Position numbers and translations under genes: made by a program. From Flavobacterium chungbukense (lineage in GTDB: Bacteria > Bacteroidota > Bacteroidia > Flavobacteriales > Flavobacteriaceae), in NCBI RefSeq assembly GCF_020805785.1, contig NZ_JAJGZV010000004.1, forward strand, positions 124,001 to 188,000: a DNA stretch of 64,000 bases, given 5' to 3'. Below the pieces are notes generated by a model, which was not told where the DNA came from, ran no database searches, and was given only the letters and a program-made list of their open reading frames with translations. This document shows positions 43,047 to 51,179 of this stretch, piece by piece (position 1 is the stretch's first letter; every line of letters begins with the position of its first letter).

Positions 43047-44198
43047 TTATAGAGCATTTTTACGTTGTGCTTTCCACCATCTTTCTGGCAATTCTTGATT
43101 GCAAGCCGCAAGATATTCATCGTAAGAACACGGTAATAACGTATTTCTTTTTAATTTATTGCTGCCGTTTGATTCAAACGGAATTTCTATCCACCAACGA
43201 TCAGTTTTATCGCTTTTGTAAAATATAAGTTCCTCATCTTCAAGTGGCACTATATACTTTAAATAATTTGCACGGCTACCGAAAGGATATTCTTTCGAGC
43301 GATAATGAAAGCCTTCAATAAAATACCATACAATCTGCGAAATAATCACAGATTCTGCCAAGGTGCTATTATGATTAAAAACTCCAAAAGAAGAAACCTT
43401 ATCACTAATACCTGCGTATCTTGCTAAAGAACAGACCTCTTTACCATTAAACCCATTAGGCTCAAATGTCACTGTATTTCCAGAAGCCGAAGACTTAACA
43501 GAATTTAAATCAATACTTACTAAATCTGCATCTCTGAAAACTGGCTCAGCCAAAGTAATTTTGTTCGATATCTCACCCAATCGGTAAGCGTCGAAAAATA
43601 ATTTTTCGATCAAATCAATTTCTTCTTGAGAATTATAGTAGGTCTGATATCCTATATTACAGTAATTGAAGAGATTATTTGGCTCATCTATAATTATTTT
43701 GGTTAAATAAGAATTAGCCGAAACCGACTCATTCTCTTTTCCAAAATCAAATTTATTATCAACAGCAACCAAATTTACCATTTGCTCTAAATCATCATAA
43801 GCACGATACAAAGCATAGGTTAAATCCTGAGAACCTCCCAGGACTATAGGAATGACTTTATTCTTAATTAACGATGCGGTAACTTTCTTCAAAGCAAAGT
43901 AAGTATCCTCAACAGAGTCACCGGCAAGTATGTCTCCAAGATCAGCAATTGAGGCATCCCAATTACCTGGAAACATACTATATAATTTTTTACGAACAGC
44001 AGTAAGATTAACTTCATTAACCATATTGATGTTTGTACGATCTTCCAAAACACCAATTATAGCAATGTTAATTTGCTCTATATCCGGAAATTGTTCTTGC
44101 GTATGAAAAACAATTTTACTTCCAAGCTCTTGCGAAGACAGTCCTCCAACGAATTTTACAATCGCATCATTAACTGGTTCTAGAAAATCAAATTCCAT
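43047..44198 (-). CDS. Arginase/formimidoylglutamase-fold protein with degraded metal site
   Basis: 383 aa. The fold is recognisable from NIAIIGVLEDR, VIPIVLGGSQDLTYALYRAY, NLVAVDNKFDFG and LVSIDLNSVKSSA. Against the ureohydrolase metal ligands, GGDHS is GGSQD (His to Gln), DAHxD is DNKFD (His to Lys) and DxDxxDP is DLNSVKS (Asp to Asn). Three of six ligands, including both His, are gone, so arginase-type catalysis is unlikely. It lies between topA (5 bp) and gldK in the same orientation, suggesting a role linked to envelope or motility; this is inference. Confidence 0.82.
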   Translation of the reverse strand: MEFDFLEPVNDAIVKFVGGLSSQELGSKIVFHTQEQFPDIEQINIAIIGVLEDRTNINMVNEVNLTAVRKKLYSMFPGNWDASIADLGDILAGDSVEDTYFALKKVTASLIKNKVIPIVLGGSQDLTYALYRAYDDLEQMVNLVAVDNKFDFGKENESVSANSYLTKIIIDEPNNLFNYCNIGYQTYYNSQEEIDLIEKLFFDAYRLGEISNKITLAEPVFRDADLVSIDLNSVKSSASGNTVTFEPNGFNGKEVCSLARYAGISDKVSSFGVFNHNSTLAESVIISQIVWYFIEGFHYRSKEYPFGSRANYLKYIVPLEDEELIFYKSDKTDRWWIEIPFESNGSNKLKRNTLLPCSYDEYLAACNQELPERWWKAQRKNAL

Positions 44199-44203
44199 CT
44201 ATT

Positions 44204-46720
44204 TTATTTCTTTTTAGCAGCCGTTTTTTTAGCTGGAGCTTTTTTAGCCGTTGTTGTTTTTTTAGCTGCCGTTTTCTTTGCAGGTGTTTTAGCCGCAATC
44301 ATTTCTTGAACTTGCGCCAATGTTAATTGCGTAGCATCAACATCTTTGCTTAATTCAATTTTGATTTTTCCTTTTAAAATCACAGAACGTCCCCAACGGG
44401 CTTTTTCCACTACAATTCCTTCTTCTTCCCAATTATGAAGCACTTTATCAATGTTTTTCTGAAGCTTATCTTCAATAAGCTCTTCTACATCTGTTTGTGA
44501 TAAATTGTCAAAGTTGTATTTCTTACTTACATTCACAAAAAGCCCATTCCACTTAATGAATGGTCCAAAACGACCTACTCCTTTTTGAACACCTTCTCCT
44601 TTATAGACAGCAATCGGTGCATCAGCAAGTGCTTTTTCATCAATTAGTTCTTGAGCTCTCTCTTTAGAAACACCTAAAGGGTCTTCTCCTCTCGGCAATG
44701 AAATAAACACACTTCCGTGACGTACATAAGGACCGTAACGGCCATTATTCACTTCCACTTCTTCTCCTTTATATTCACCTAAACTTTTTGGAAGTAAAAA
44801 TAAATTTAAAGCTTCCTCAAGTGTAATATTTCCAATATTTTGATCTGCCATTAAACTGGCGAATTTCTTATCTTCATCGTCTGCTTCTCCAATTTGAGCC
44901 ATTGGTCCAAATTTTCCTAAACGAACAGAAACTTGTCTTCCATCTGCATCTTTACCAAGAATTCTTTCTCCGCTTTCGCGTTCCGCATTTGCTTCAACTT
45001 CTTTTACATTTGGATGAAACTGATTGTAAAAATCCTGCATCATTTTTGCCCAATCTATATTTCCTTCGGCAATTTCATCGAAATCCTGCTCTACTTTTGC
45101 AGTAAAATTGTAATCTAAAATGTTTCCGAAATTCTTTACTAAGAAATCAGTAACAATTGTTCCGATATCAGTTGGAACTAATTTTCCTTTATCAGAACCC
45201 GTATTTTCTTTTAACAGCTTCTCTCCAACTTTACTGTTTTGCAAAGTAAGTTGCGTGTAGTTACGTTCTTGACCTTCTAAAGTTCCTTTTTCAACATAAT
45301 TTCTATTGATAATGGTTGAAATGGTTGGTGCATAAGTAGAAGGACGCCCGATTCCAAGCTCCTCTAATTTTTTAACCAAAGAAGCCTCCGTGTAACGTGC
45401 TGGCGGTCTAGAATACCTTTCTGTAGCAGTAATATAATTATTAGCTAGTTTTTCATTTACTTTTAAAGCCGGAAGCATTCCTTCTTGTTCTTCTTCGTCA
45501 TCATCGTGACCTTCCAAATAAACTTTCAAGAAACCTTCAAAAAGCAAAACCTCTCCTGAAGCAGTAAAAATTTCGCTGTGGTTATCGGCTTCAATTTTTA
45601 CGTTTGTTCTTTCTAACTGTGCGTCGCTCATTTGCGAAGCTAAAGTTCTTTTCCAGATCAAATCGTATAAACGAGCTTGGTCACGGTCTATATTTACCGT
45701 ATGACGTGACATATCTGTCGGACGAATTGCTTCGTGCGCTTCTTGTGCTCCTTTATTTTTATTAGCAAAAACTCTCGGTTTTGAAAATTCTTTTCCGTAA
45801 GATTTGATAATCTCTGCCTCTGCAGCATCCATCGCCTCTTTTGAAAGGTTTACCGAATCGGTTCTCATGTAAGTAATAAGTCCTGCTTCGTATAAACGCT
45901 GTGCTAATTGCATGGTGATCCCAACTGGCAAGTATAATTTTCTTGCAGCTTCCTGTTGTAACGTAGAAGTTGTAAAAGGTGCTGTTGGAGATTTTTTGGT
46001 AGGTTTAGTTTCTAAATCTGCTACTTTATATTTAGAACCGATGTTTTGATTTAAGAAATCTTCGGCTTCTTTTTTAGTATTGAAGTTTTTAGGCAGTTTT
46101 GCTTTGAAAGCTTTTCCAGCTTCATTTACAAATTCAGCAACAATCGAATAAGTTGCCACTGCATTAAAACTTTGGATTTCACGTTCTCTCTCTACAATTA
46201 AACGTACAGAAACAGACTGAACACGTCCAGCTGAAAGTCCGCCTTTGATTTTTCTCCATAAAACTGGAGACAATTCGTAACCCACTAGACGATCTAATAC
46301 TCTTCTCGCTTGTTGTGCATTTACTAAATTATAATCAATTTCTCTTGGATTATCGATTGCTTTAAGAATCGCAGATTTTGTAATCTCGTGAAAAACAATT
46401 CGTTTGGTCTTTTTTTTGTCTAATTTTAATTCTTCCGCCAAGTGCCATGAAATAGCCTCTCCCTCGCGGTCCTCATCGGATGCTAACCAAACCGTTTCGG
46501 CATTCTTAGAAAGTGATTTTAGTTTCGTTACCAAGGCTTTTTTATCCGGAGAAACTTCATACTTAGGTTTAAAACCATTTTCTACATCTACTCCTATTTC
46601 CTTTGATGGTAAGTCTGCTATGTGACCATAACTTGACTCCACCTGAAAATCACTCCCAAGAAATTTCTCGATTGTTTTCGCCTTTGCAGGTGACTCCACT
46701 ATTACTAAATTCTTTGCCAT
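44204..46720 (-). CDS. topA: DNA topoisomerase I
   Basis: 838 aa from the ATG at 46720 (MAKNLVIVESPAKAKTIEKF). An in-frame ATG at 46741 lies inside the promoter box (46739-46746) and is rejected. Toprim domain at the N-terminus, catalytic Tyr in LITYMRTDSVNLS near residue 294, and C-terminal repeats (GRYGPYVRHG; VGRFGPFIKWNG). It ends in a 25-residue Lys/Ala tail (AKKTAAKKTTTAKKAPAKK) like that of histone-H1-like proteins, common in Bacteroidota. Relaxes negative supercoils. Confidence 0.95.
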   Translation of the reverse strand: MAKNLVIVESPAKAKTIEKFLGSDFQVESSYGHIADLPSKEIGVDVENGFKPKYEVSPDKKALVTKLKSLSKNAETVWLASDEDREGEAISWHLAEELKLDKKKTKRIVFHEITKSAILKAIDNPREIDYNLVNAQQARRVLDRLVGYELSPVLWRKIKGGLSAGRVQSVSVRLIVEREREIQSFNAVATYSIVAEFVNEAGKAFKAKLPKNFNTKKEAEDFLNQNIGSKYKVADLETKPTKKSPTAPFTTSTLQQEAARKLYLPVGITMQLAQRLYEAGLITYMRTDSVNLSKEAMDAAEAEIIKSYGKEFSKPRVFANKNKGAQEAHEAIRPTDMSRHTVNIDRDQARLYDLIWKRTLASQMSDAQLERTNVKIEADNHSEIFTASGEVLLFEGFLKVYLEGHDDDEEEQEGMLPALKVNEKLANNYITATERYSRPPARYTEASLVKKLEELGIGRPSTYAPTISTIINRNYVEKGTLEGQERNYTQLTLQNSKVGEKLLKENTGSDKGKLVPTDIGTIVTDFLVKNFGNILDYNFTAKVEQDFDEIAEGNIDWAKMMQDFYNQFHPNVKEVEANAERESGERILGKDADGRQVSVRLGKFGPMAQIGEADDEDKKFASLMADQNIGNITLEEALNLFLLPKSLGEYKGEEVEVNNGRYGPYVRHGSVFISLPRGEDPLGVSKERAQELIDEKALADAPIAVYKGEGVQKGVGRFGPFIKWNGLFVNVSKKYNFDNLSQTDVEELIEDKLQKNIDKVLHNWEEEGIVVEKARWGRSVILKGKIKIELSKDVDATQLTLAQVQEMIAAKTPAKKTAAKKTTTAKKAPAKKTAAKKK

Positions 46721-46738
46721 TGCTCTATTTTTCTGCAA

Positions 46739-46746
46739 CAAAAGTA
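46739..46746 (-). promoter_or_regulatory. Bacteroidota -7 box, topA promoter
   Basis: The reverse strand reads TACTTTTG, matching TAnnTTTG, 18 bp before the chosen topA start. Confidence 0.65.
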
Positions 46747-47088
46747 TTTATTTTTTTTAAATATTAACCTTACGAATTCATTTTTGAAGTATTTTGATAT
46801 TATGAAACTTAAAATTGCAGATTTATCTGTAATATTCTCTATTATATATATAGGTATAACTTTTAATGATTTCTGAGCGAGAAATCCCTTTTAATTTTAG
46901 ATTGCAGATTTTAGATTTTAGATTTTTTGCCGTTGAATTTAAACTTTCTTCATATCAATTTAAAAAACATTGCATAATGTACCATCTCAAATCTGCAACC
47001 TAGAATTTTTAAAACATTGTTAATTCTTTATCTGACATCTTGTCATATTAGATTCAATTACGCTATCTTTGCACTTTGAAATTTTACA
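46747..47088. other. Divergent promoter region topA/miaB with TTTAGATT repeats
   Basis: 342 bp without a gene. Holds tandem TTTAGATT-type repeats at 46893-46930 (related to 2716-2745) and the miaB promoter at 47065. Confidence 0.6.
47065..47072 (+). promoter_or_regulatory. Bacteroidota -7 box, miaB operon promoter
   Basis: TATCTTTG with TTG at 47041-47043 (21-bp spacer), 16 bp before the miaB ATG. Confidence 0.8.
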
Positions 47089-48534
47089 ATGGAAAAGATT
47101 ATTGAAGAAAGCAAACAAGGCGAAAGTCTTGTTTTAGAAAATAAACCTGAGAATACTAAAAAACTTTTTATAGAAAGTTACGGCTGTGCAATGAATTTTT
47201 CGGATAGCGAAGTCGTAGCTTCCATTTTATCTGATGGAGGATATAATACCACTTCAGTTTTAGAAGAAGCCGATTTGGTTTTAGTAAATACTTGCTCCAT
47301 TAGAGACAAGGCCGAACAAACCATTCGTAAGCGTCTTGAGAAATATAATGCTGTCAAACGTACCAATCCAAAAATGAAAGTGGGCGTTTTGGGCTGTATG
47401 GCGGAACGTTTGAAAAGTCAATTTTTAGAAGAAGAAAAAATAGTTGATCTTGTTGTTGGTCCTGATGCATACAAAGATCTTCCAAATTTATTGGCAGAAG
47501 TTGAAGAAGGCCGTGATGCAATCAATGTAATTTTATCAAAAGAAGAAACTTACGGTGATATTTCGCCAGTTCGTTTAATGAGTAACGGAATTACCGCTTT
47601 GGTTTCCATCACTCGTGGTTGCGACAATATGTGTACGTTCTGCGTTGTTCCTTTTACACGCGGACGCGAGCGCAGCCGTGAACCACAAAGTATCATGACT
47701 GAAATTCAGGATTTATGGAGCAAAGGTTTTAAAGAAATCACCCTTTTGGGACAAAACGTTGACAGTTACCTTTGGTACGGCGGCGGTTTGAAAAAAGATT
47801 TCGTAAACGCTTCTGAAATGCAAAAAGCTACAGCAGTTGATTTTGATCAATTGTTAGAAATGGTTGCGGTTGGTTTTCCTAAAATGCGTATCCGTTTTTC
47901 AACTTCAAATCCACAAGATATGCATGAGAGCATTTTGCACGTTATGGCAAAATATCCAAATATCTGCAAACACATTCACTTGCCGGTTCAATCTGGAAGT
48001 AACCGAATTCTAAAAGAAATGAATCGTCTGCATTCTCGCGAAGAATATATGGCTTTGATTGACAAAATTAGAGCAATTGTTCCAGATGCTTCAATTTCAC
48101 AAGATATGATTGCTGGTTTCCCAACAGAAACTGAAGAAGATCATCAAGACACAATGAGTTTAATGGAATATGTAAAATATAATTTCGGTTATATGTATTC
48201 GTATTCTGAACGTCCTGGAACTTTGGCTGGAAGAAAAATGAAAGATGATGTCGAGGAAGAAACAAAAGCCCGAAGATTACAAGAAATTGTTGATTTACAG
48301 CAAAAACACGCTTGGTTTAGAAGTGAAGAATTTGTTGGAAAAACTGTTGAAGTTTTGGTAGAAAAAGTTTCTAAAAAATCAACCGAAGAATTCTCAGGAA
48401 GAAATTCTCAAAGTATTACGGTTGTTTTCCCTAAAGAGAATTATAAGATTGGAGATTTTGTAAATGTAAAAATCACAAGCTGCACTTCTGGAACACTTAA
48501 GGGTGAAGCGGTTGAATATTCTGAAATGAATTAA
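47089..48534 (+). CDS. miaB: tRNA-2-methylthio-N6-dimethylallyladenosine synthase
   Basis: 481 aa. Three conserved N-terminal cysteines for the auxiliary cluster (SYGCAMNFSDSE, NTCSIRDKAE, VLGCMAERL), radical SAM motif CDNMCTFC near 184-191, and a C-terminal TRAM domain (about 395-478). Adds the methylthio group to i6A37 in tRNAs reading UNN codons. The cytoplasmic [4Fe-4S] enzyme opens an operon-like run to secG. Confidence 0.96.
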   Translation: MEKIIEESKQGESLVLENKPENTKKLFIESYGCAMNFSDSEVVASILSDGGYNTTSVLEEADLVLVNTCSIRDKAEQTIRKRLEKYNAVKRTNPKMKVGVLGCMAERLKSQFLEEEKIVDLVVGPDAYKDLPNLLAEVEEGRDAINVILSKEETYGDISPVRLMSNGITALVSITRGCDNMCTFCVVPFTRGRERSREPQSIMTEIQDLWSKGFKEITLLGQNVDSYLWYGGGLKKDFVNASEMQKATAVDFDQLLEMVAVGFPKMRIRFSTSNPQDMHESILHVMAKYPNICKHIHLPVQSGSNRILKEMNRLHSREEYMALIDKIRAIVPDASISQDMIAGFPTETEEDHQDTMSLMEYVKYNFGYMYSYSERPGTLAGRKMKDDVEEETKARRLQEIVDLQQKHAWFRSEEFVGKTVEVLVEKVSKKSTEEFSGRNSQSITVVFPKENYKIGDFVNVKITSCTSGTLKGEAVEYSEMN

Positions 48535-48535
48535 A

Positions 48536-49180
48536 TTGTTTCAGGTTTCAAGTTTCAGGTTATTTACGTAACTTGAAATTTGAAATAGATTAATTTAAAA
48601 TATTAAAGCCTCAAGTTAAAAAAAGCAAGAATGGATAAAGAAATTATTTTAAAACCTAGTTTCAGTGTGAGGAGTTCAATGAAAGGGACCTACTATATCT
48701 TATACAAACCATTAAATATCGTTATTTTATCTTTTTTATTGGCATCTGCAATTTTTGGCTTATCGGATTATTTTTTTAACATATTAGGCAGTACGAATAA
48801 AACAAATCGTGACTTTCCATTTTTTGGTTTGGTTATTATTTTGCTTCCTTTTTTTATTTATTTATTAACTTATAAAGCTGTCAAAAAACAAATAAATAAC
48901 AACCCACGTATAAAAGAAGATATAAAATATATTTTTAACATCGAATATTTTCAAGAAAAGGGAGAAACATTTGAAGTAAAGCATTTTTGGAAAAACATTA
49001 TAAAAATTGTTGAGAAAAAAGATATGTTTTTGTTCTATATAGGCAAAAACAGTGCTATGCTTTTACAAAAAACAGACCTAAAAGACAATCAATACAACGA
49101 ATTAAAACAGCTTTTTAATTCGATAGATATAAAAAAGAGTTTAAAAAGTTAAGGTTTTAAAAACTTGAAACCTGAAACAA
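48536..49180. repeat. 20-bp inverted repeats flanking the gene at 48631
   Basis: The word at 48536-48555 and the word at 49161-49180 are exact reverse complements (20 of 20). Both belong to the TTTCAGGTTTCAAG low-complexity repeat common between genes here. They bracket one small gene within the otherwise conserved miaB-activator-lptE run. Confidence 0.7.
48631..49152 (+). CDS. YcxB-like small membrane protein
   Basis: 173 aa. Two membrane helices (IVILSFLLASAIFGLSDYFF and FFGLVIILLPFFIYLLTYKA) followed by a cytoplasmic domain with EYFQEKGETFEVKHFWKNIIKIVEKKDMFLFYIGKNSAMLLQK, resembling the YcxB-type C-terminal domain. Function unknown. Flanked by 20-bp inverted repeats and inserted between miaB and the sigma-54 activator. 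Confidence 0.65.
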   Translation: MDKEIILKPSFSVRSSMKGTYYILYKPLNIVILSFLLASAIFGLSDYFFNILGSTNKTNRDFPFFGLVIILLPFFIYLLTYKAVKKQINNNPRIKEDIKYIFNIEYFQEKGETFEVKHFWKNIIKIVEKKDMFLFYIGKNSAMLLQKTDLKDNQYNELKQLFNSIDIKKSLKS

Positions 49181-49205
49181 AATAAAACTTGAAACAAAAA
49201 TTTAC

Positions 49206-50465
49206 ATGGAAACAGTTCAAGCAATAAAACAGCGATTTGAGATTATTGGTAATGATCCGAAATTAAATCGTGCTATCGAAAAAGCCATTCAGGTTGCTCC
49301 AACTGATATTTCGGTTATGGTAACTGGAGAAAGTGGTGTTGGTAAAGAAAACATTCCTAGAATTATACATTCGCTTTCGCACAGAAAGCATGGTAAATAT
49401 ATTGCCGTAAACTGCGGTGCAATTCCGGAAGGAACAATTGATAGTGAGCTTTTTGGTCACGAAAAAGGAGCTTTTACAGGTGCAACTAGCACACGTGAAG
49501 GATATTTTGAAGTTGCTGACGGCGGAACAATATTTTTGGATGAAGTTGGTGAATTGCCATTGACAACTCAAGTAAGATTACTTCGTGTTCTTGAAAACGG
49601 TGAATTTATTAAAGTAGGTTCTTCTCAAGTTCAAAAAACAAATGTCCGTATTGTTGCGGCAACCAACGTGAATTTATTTAATGCTATTGAAAAAGGTAAA
49701 TTCCGTGAAGATTTGTACTATCGTTTAAGCACAGTCGAAATTACCTTACCTCCTTTAAGGGAAAGAAACGACGACATTCATCTGTTATTTAGAAAATTTG
49801 TTGCCGATTTTGCTCACAAATACAAAATGCCTCCTTTAAGATTGGACGATGACGCGGTACAGCTTTTACAAAAATTCAGATGGAGCGGTAATATTCGTCA
49901 GCTTCGAAATGTTGCGGAACAAATTTCTGTTTTAGAAACCAATAGAGATATCACGCTGGCAACTTTAAAATCGTATTTGCCTGCGGAAGGAAGCAACTTA
50001 CCTTCTGTAATCAGCGACAGTAAAAAGGAAAGTGACTTTAGTACAGAAAGAGACATATTATATAAGGTACTTTTTGATATGAAAAGTGACTTAAATGATT
50101 TGAAAAAACTGACTTTAGAATTAATGAAAAATGGTACTTCTAAAGTACAAGACATTAATCCGAATTTAATTCAGAAAATATACGGAAATCAGCAAAATGA
50201 TAGTGAAATTGATTTTGAAGAAGAACCAAGAACCGCTGTTATGACAACACCAGCCGTTCGTGAAGAAAACTATCAAATTCCAGAAGACAATTATTTGTTT
50301 GCTGAAACAATTGAAGAAGAAGAAATTTTACGTTTAGAACAGAAAGAAATCGAAATGATCAAAAAATCATTAGAAAAAAACAAGGGAAAACGTAAAGCTG
50401 CGGCGGATGAATTGGGTATTTCTGAAAGAACTTTATACCGTAAAATCAAACAATTCGACTTATAA
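49206..50465 (+). CDS. Sigma-54-dependent AAA+ transcription activator without receiver domain
   Basis: 419 aa. The AAA+ domain starts at about residue 12: Walker A GESGVGKE (near 41-48), GAFTGA loop intact (ELFGHEKGAFTGATST), Walker B FLDEVGE, arginine region YYRLSTVEITLPPLRER. C-terminal Fis-type HTH (KGKRKAAADELGISERTLYRK). No N-terminal sensory domain beyond about 10 residues, so control must come from elsewhere. Present in the same order (miaB, activator, lptE, secG) in many Bacteroidota. Confidence 0.93.
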   Translation: METVQAIKQRFEIIGNDPKLNRAIEKAIQVAPTDISVMVTGESGVGKENIPRIIHSLSHRKHGKYIAVNCGAIPEGTIDSELFGHEKGAFTGATSTREGYFEVADGGTIFLDEVGELPLTTQVRLLRVLENGEFIKVGSSQVQKTNVRIVAATNVNLFNAIEKGKFREDLYYRLSTVEITLPPLRERNDDIHLLFRKFVADFAHKYKMPPLRLDDDAVQLLQKFRWSGNIRQLRNVAEQISVLETNRDITLATLKSYLPAEGSNLPSVISDSKKESDFSTERDILYKVLFDMKSDLNDLKKLTLELMKNGTSKVQDINPNLIQKIYGNQQNDSEIDFEEEPRTAVMTTPAVREENYQIPEDNYLFAETIEEEEILRLEQKEIEMIKKSLEKNKGKRKAAADELGISERTLYRKIKQFDL

Positions 50466-50480
50466 TAAATCTCAATATTT

Positions 50481-50525
50481 AAATTCCAAATCCCAAATTA
50501 GTATATTTGGCAAGATTTGGAATTT
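50481..50525. repeat. Inverted repeat of AAATTCCAAATC words
   Basis: AAATTCCAAATC (50481-50492) and GATTTGGAATTT (50514-50525) are exact reverse complements. Belongs to a low-complexity class frequent between flavobacterial genes. Confidence 0.65.
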
Positions 50526-50563
50526 GGAATTTCAAAATACTTGGAATTTGATTAATAAACATT

Positions 50564-51082
50564 ATGAAAAAAATATATTCTCTTTTTGCATTTTTAAGCC
50601 TTTTTATGTTGAGTGGCTGTTCGGTTTACAATTTTACTGGAACTGGAAAAATTGATGCCAAAACATTTCAGGTTAATTTCTTCCAAAATAATGCAGACTT
50701 AGTTGAGCCTGGAATTGACAGAACCTTTACATTGGCTTTGCAGGATTTGATTATGAACCAGACCAATTTAAACCTGGTTCCAAATGGAGGAGATTTAGTT
50801 TATGAAGGAGAAATTATAGATTACAGAACCACTCCAATGACGGCAACAGCTGTCGGATCTAATGGCGAGGTTGGTGCAGCTCAAAACCGTTTGACTGTTC
50901 GTGTTAATGTTAGATTTATCAATAAAAAGAAAGAAACAGACGATTTTGAAAAATCTTTCGAATTCTATTATGACTTTTCAGGGCAGCAACTTCCAACAGG
51001 AACAGTTTTAAACGATGCTATAAAAACTATTTTCGAAAGAATCACACAGGACATCTTTAATGAATCATTGGCAAAATGGTAA
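50564..51082 (+). CDS. lptE: LptE-like LPS assembly lipoprotein
   Basis: 172 aa. Lipobox MLSGCSVYNFTG (Cys near 19), then AKTFQVNFFQNNADLVEPG and TLALQDLIMNQTNLNLV, which match the LptE family of Bacteroidota. LptE plugs LptD in the outer membrane and helps insert LPS. Start chosen at MKKIYSLFAFLSLFMLSG. Confidence 0.87.
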   Translation: MKKIYSLFAFLSLFMLSGCSVYNFTGTGKIDAKTFQVNFFQNNADLVEPGIDRTFTLALQDLIMNQTNLNLVPNGGDLVYEGEIIDYRTTPMTATAVGSNGEVGAAQNRLTVRVNVRFINKKKETDDFEKSFEFYYDFSGQQLPTGTVLNDAIKTIFERITQDIFNESLAKW

Positions 51083-51142
51083 AATGTTTATTTTACTGAA
51101 CTCTTTTAGACATTGAAACGTTTAAACGAAAAAAGTAAAACA

Positions 51143-51175
51143 ATAAACGATTAAACAATTAACCGATTAAACAAA
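51143..51175. repeat. GATTAAAC tandem motif
   Basis: ACGATTAAAC-A-ATTAACCGATTAAAC block directly before the gene at 51180. A near copy lies at 2993-3028 past era. Confidence 0.6.
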
Positions 51176-51179
51176 AAAA

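Noticed and set aside
46721..46741. Upstream topA start codon adding MLQKNRA
   Set aside because: It overlaps the reverse-strand TACTTTTG promoter box; MAKNLVIVESPAK at 46720 is the conserved start.
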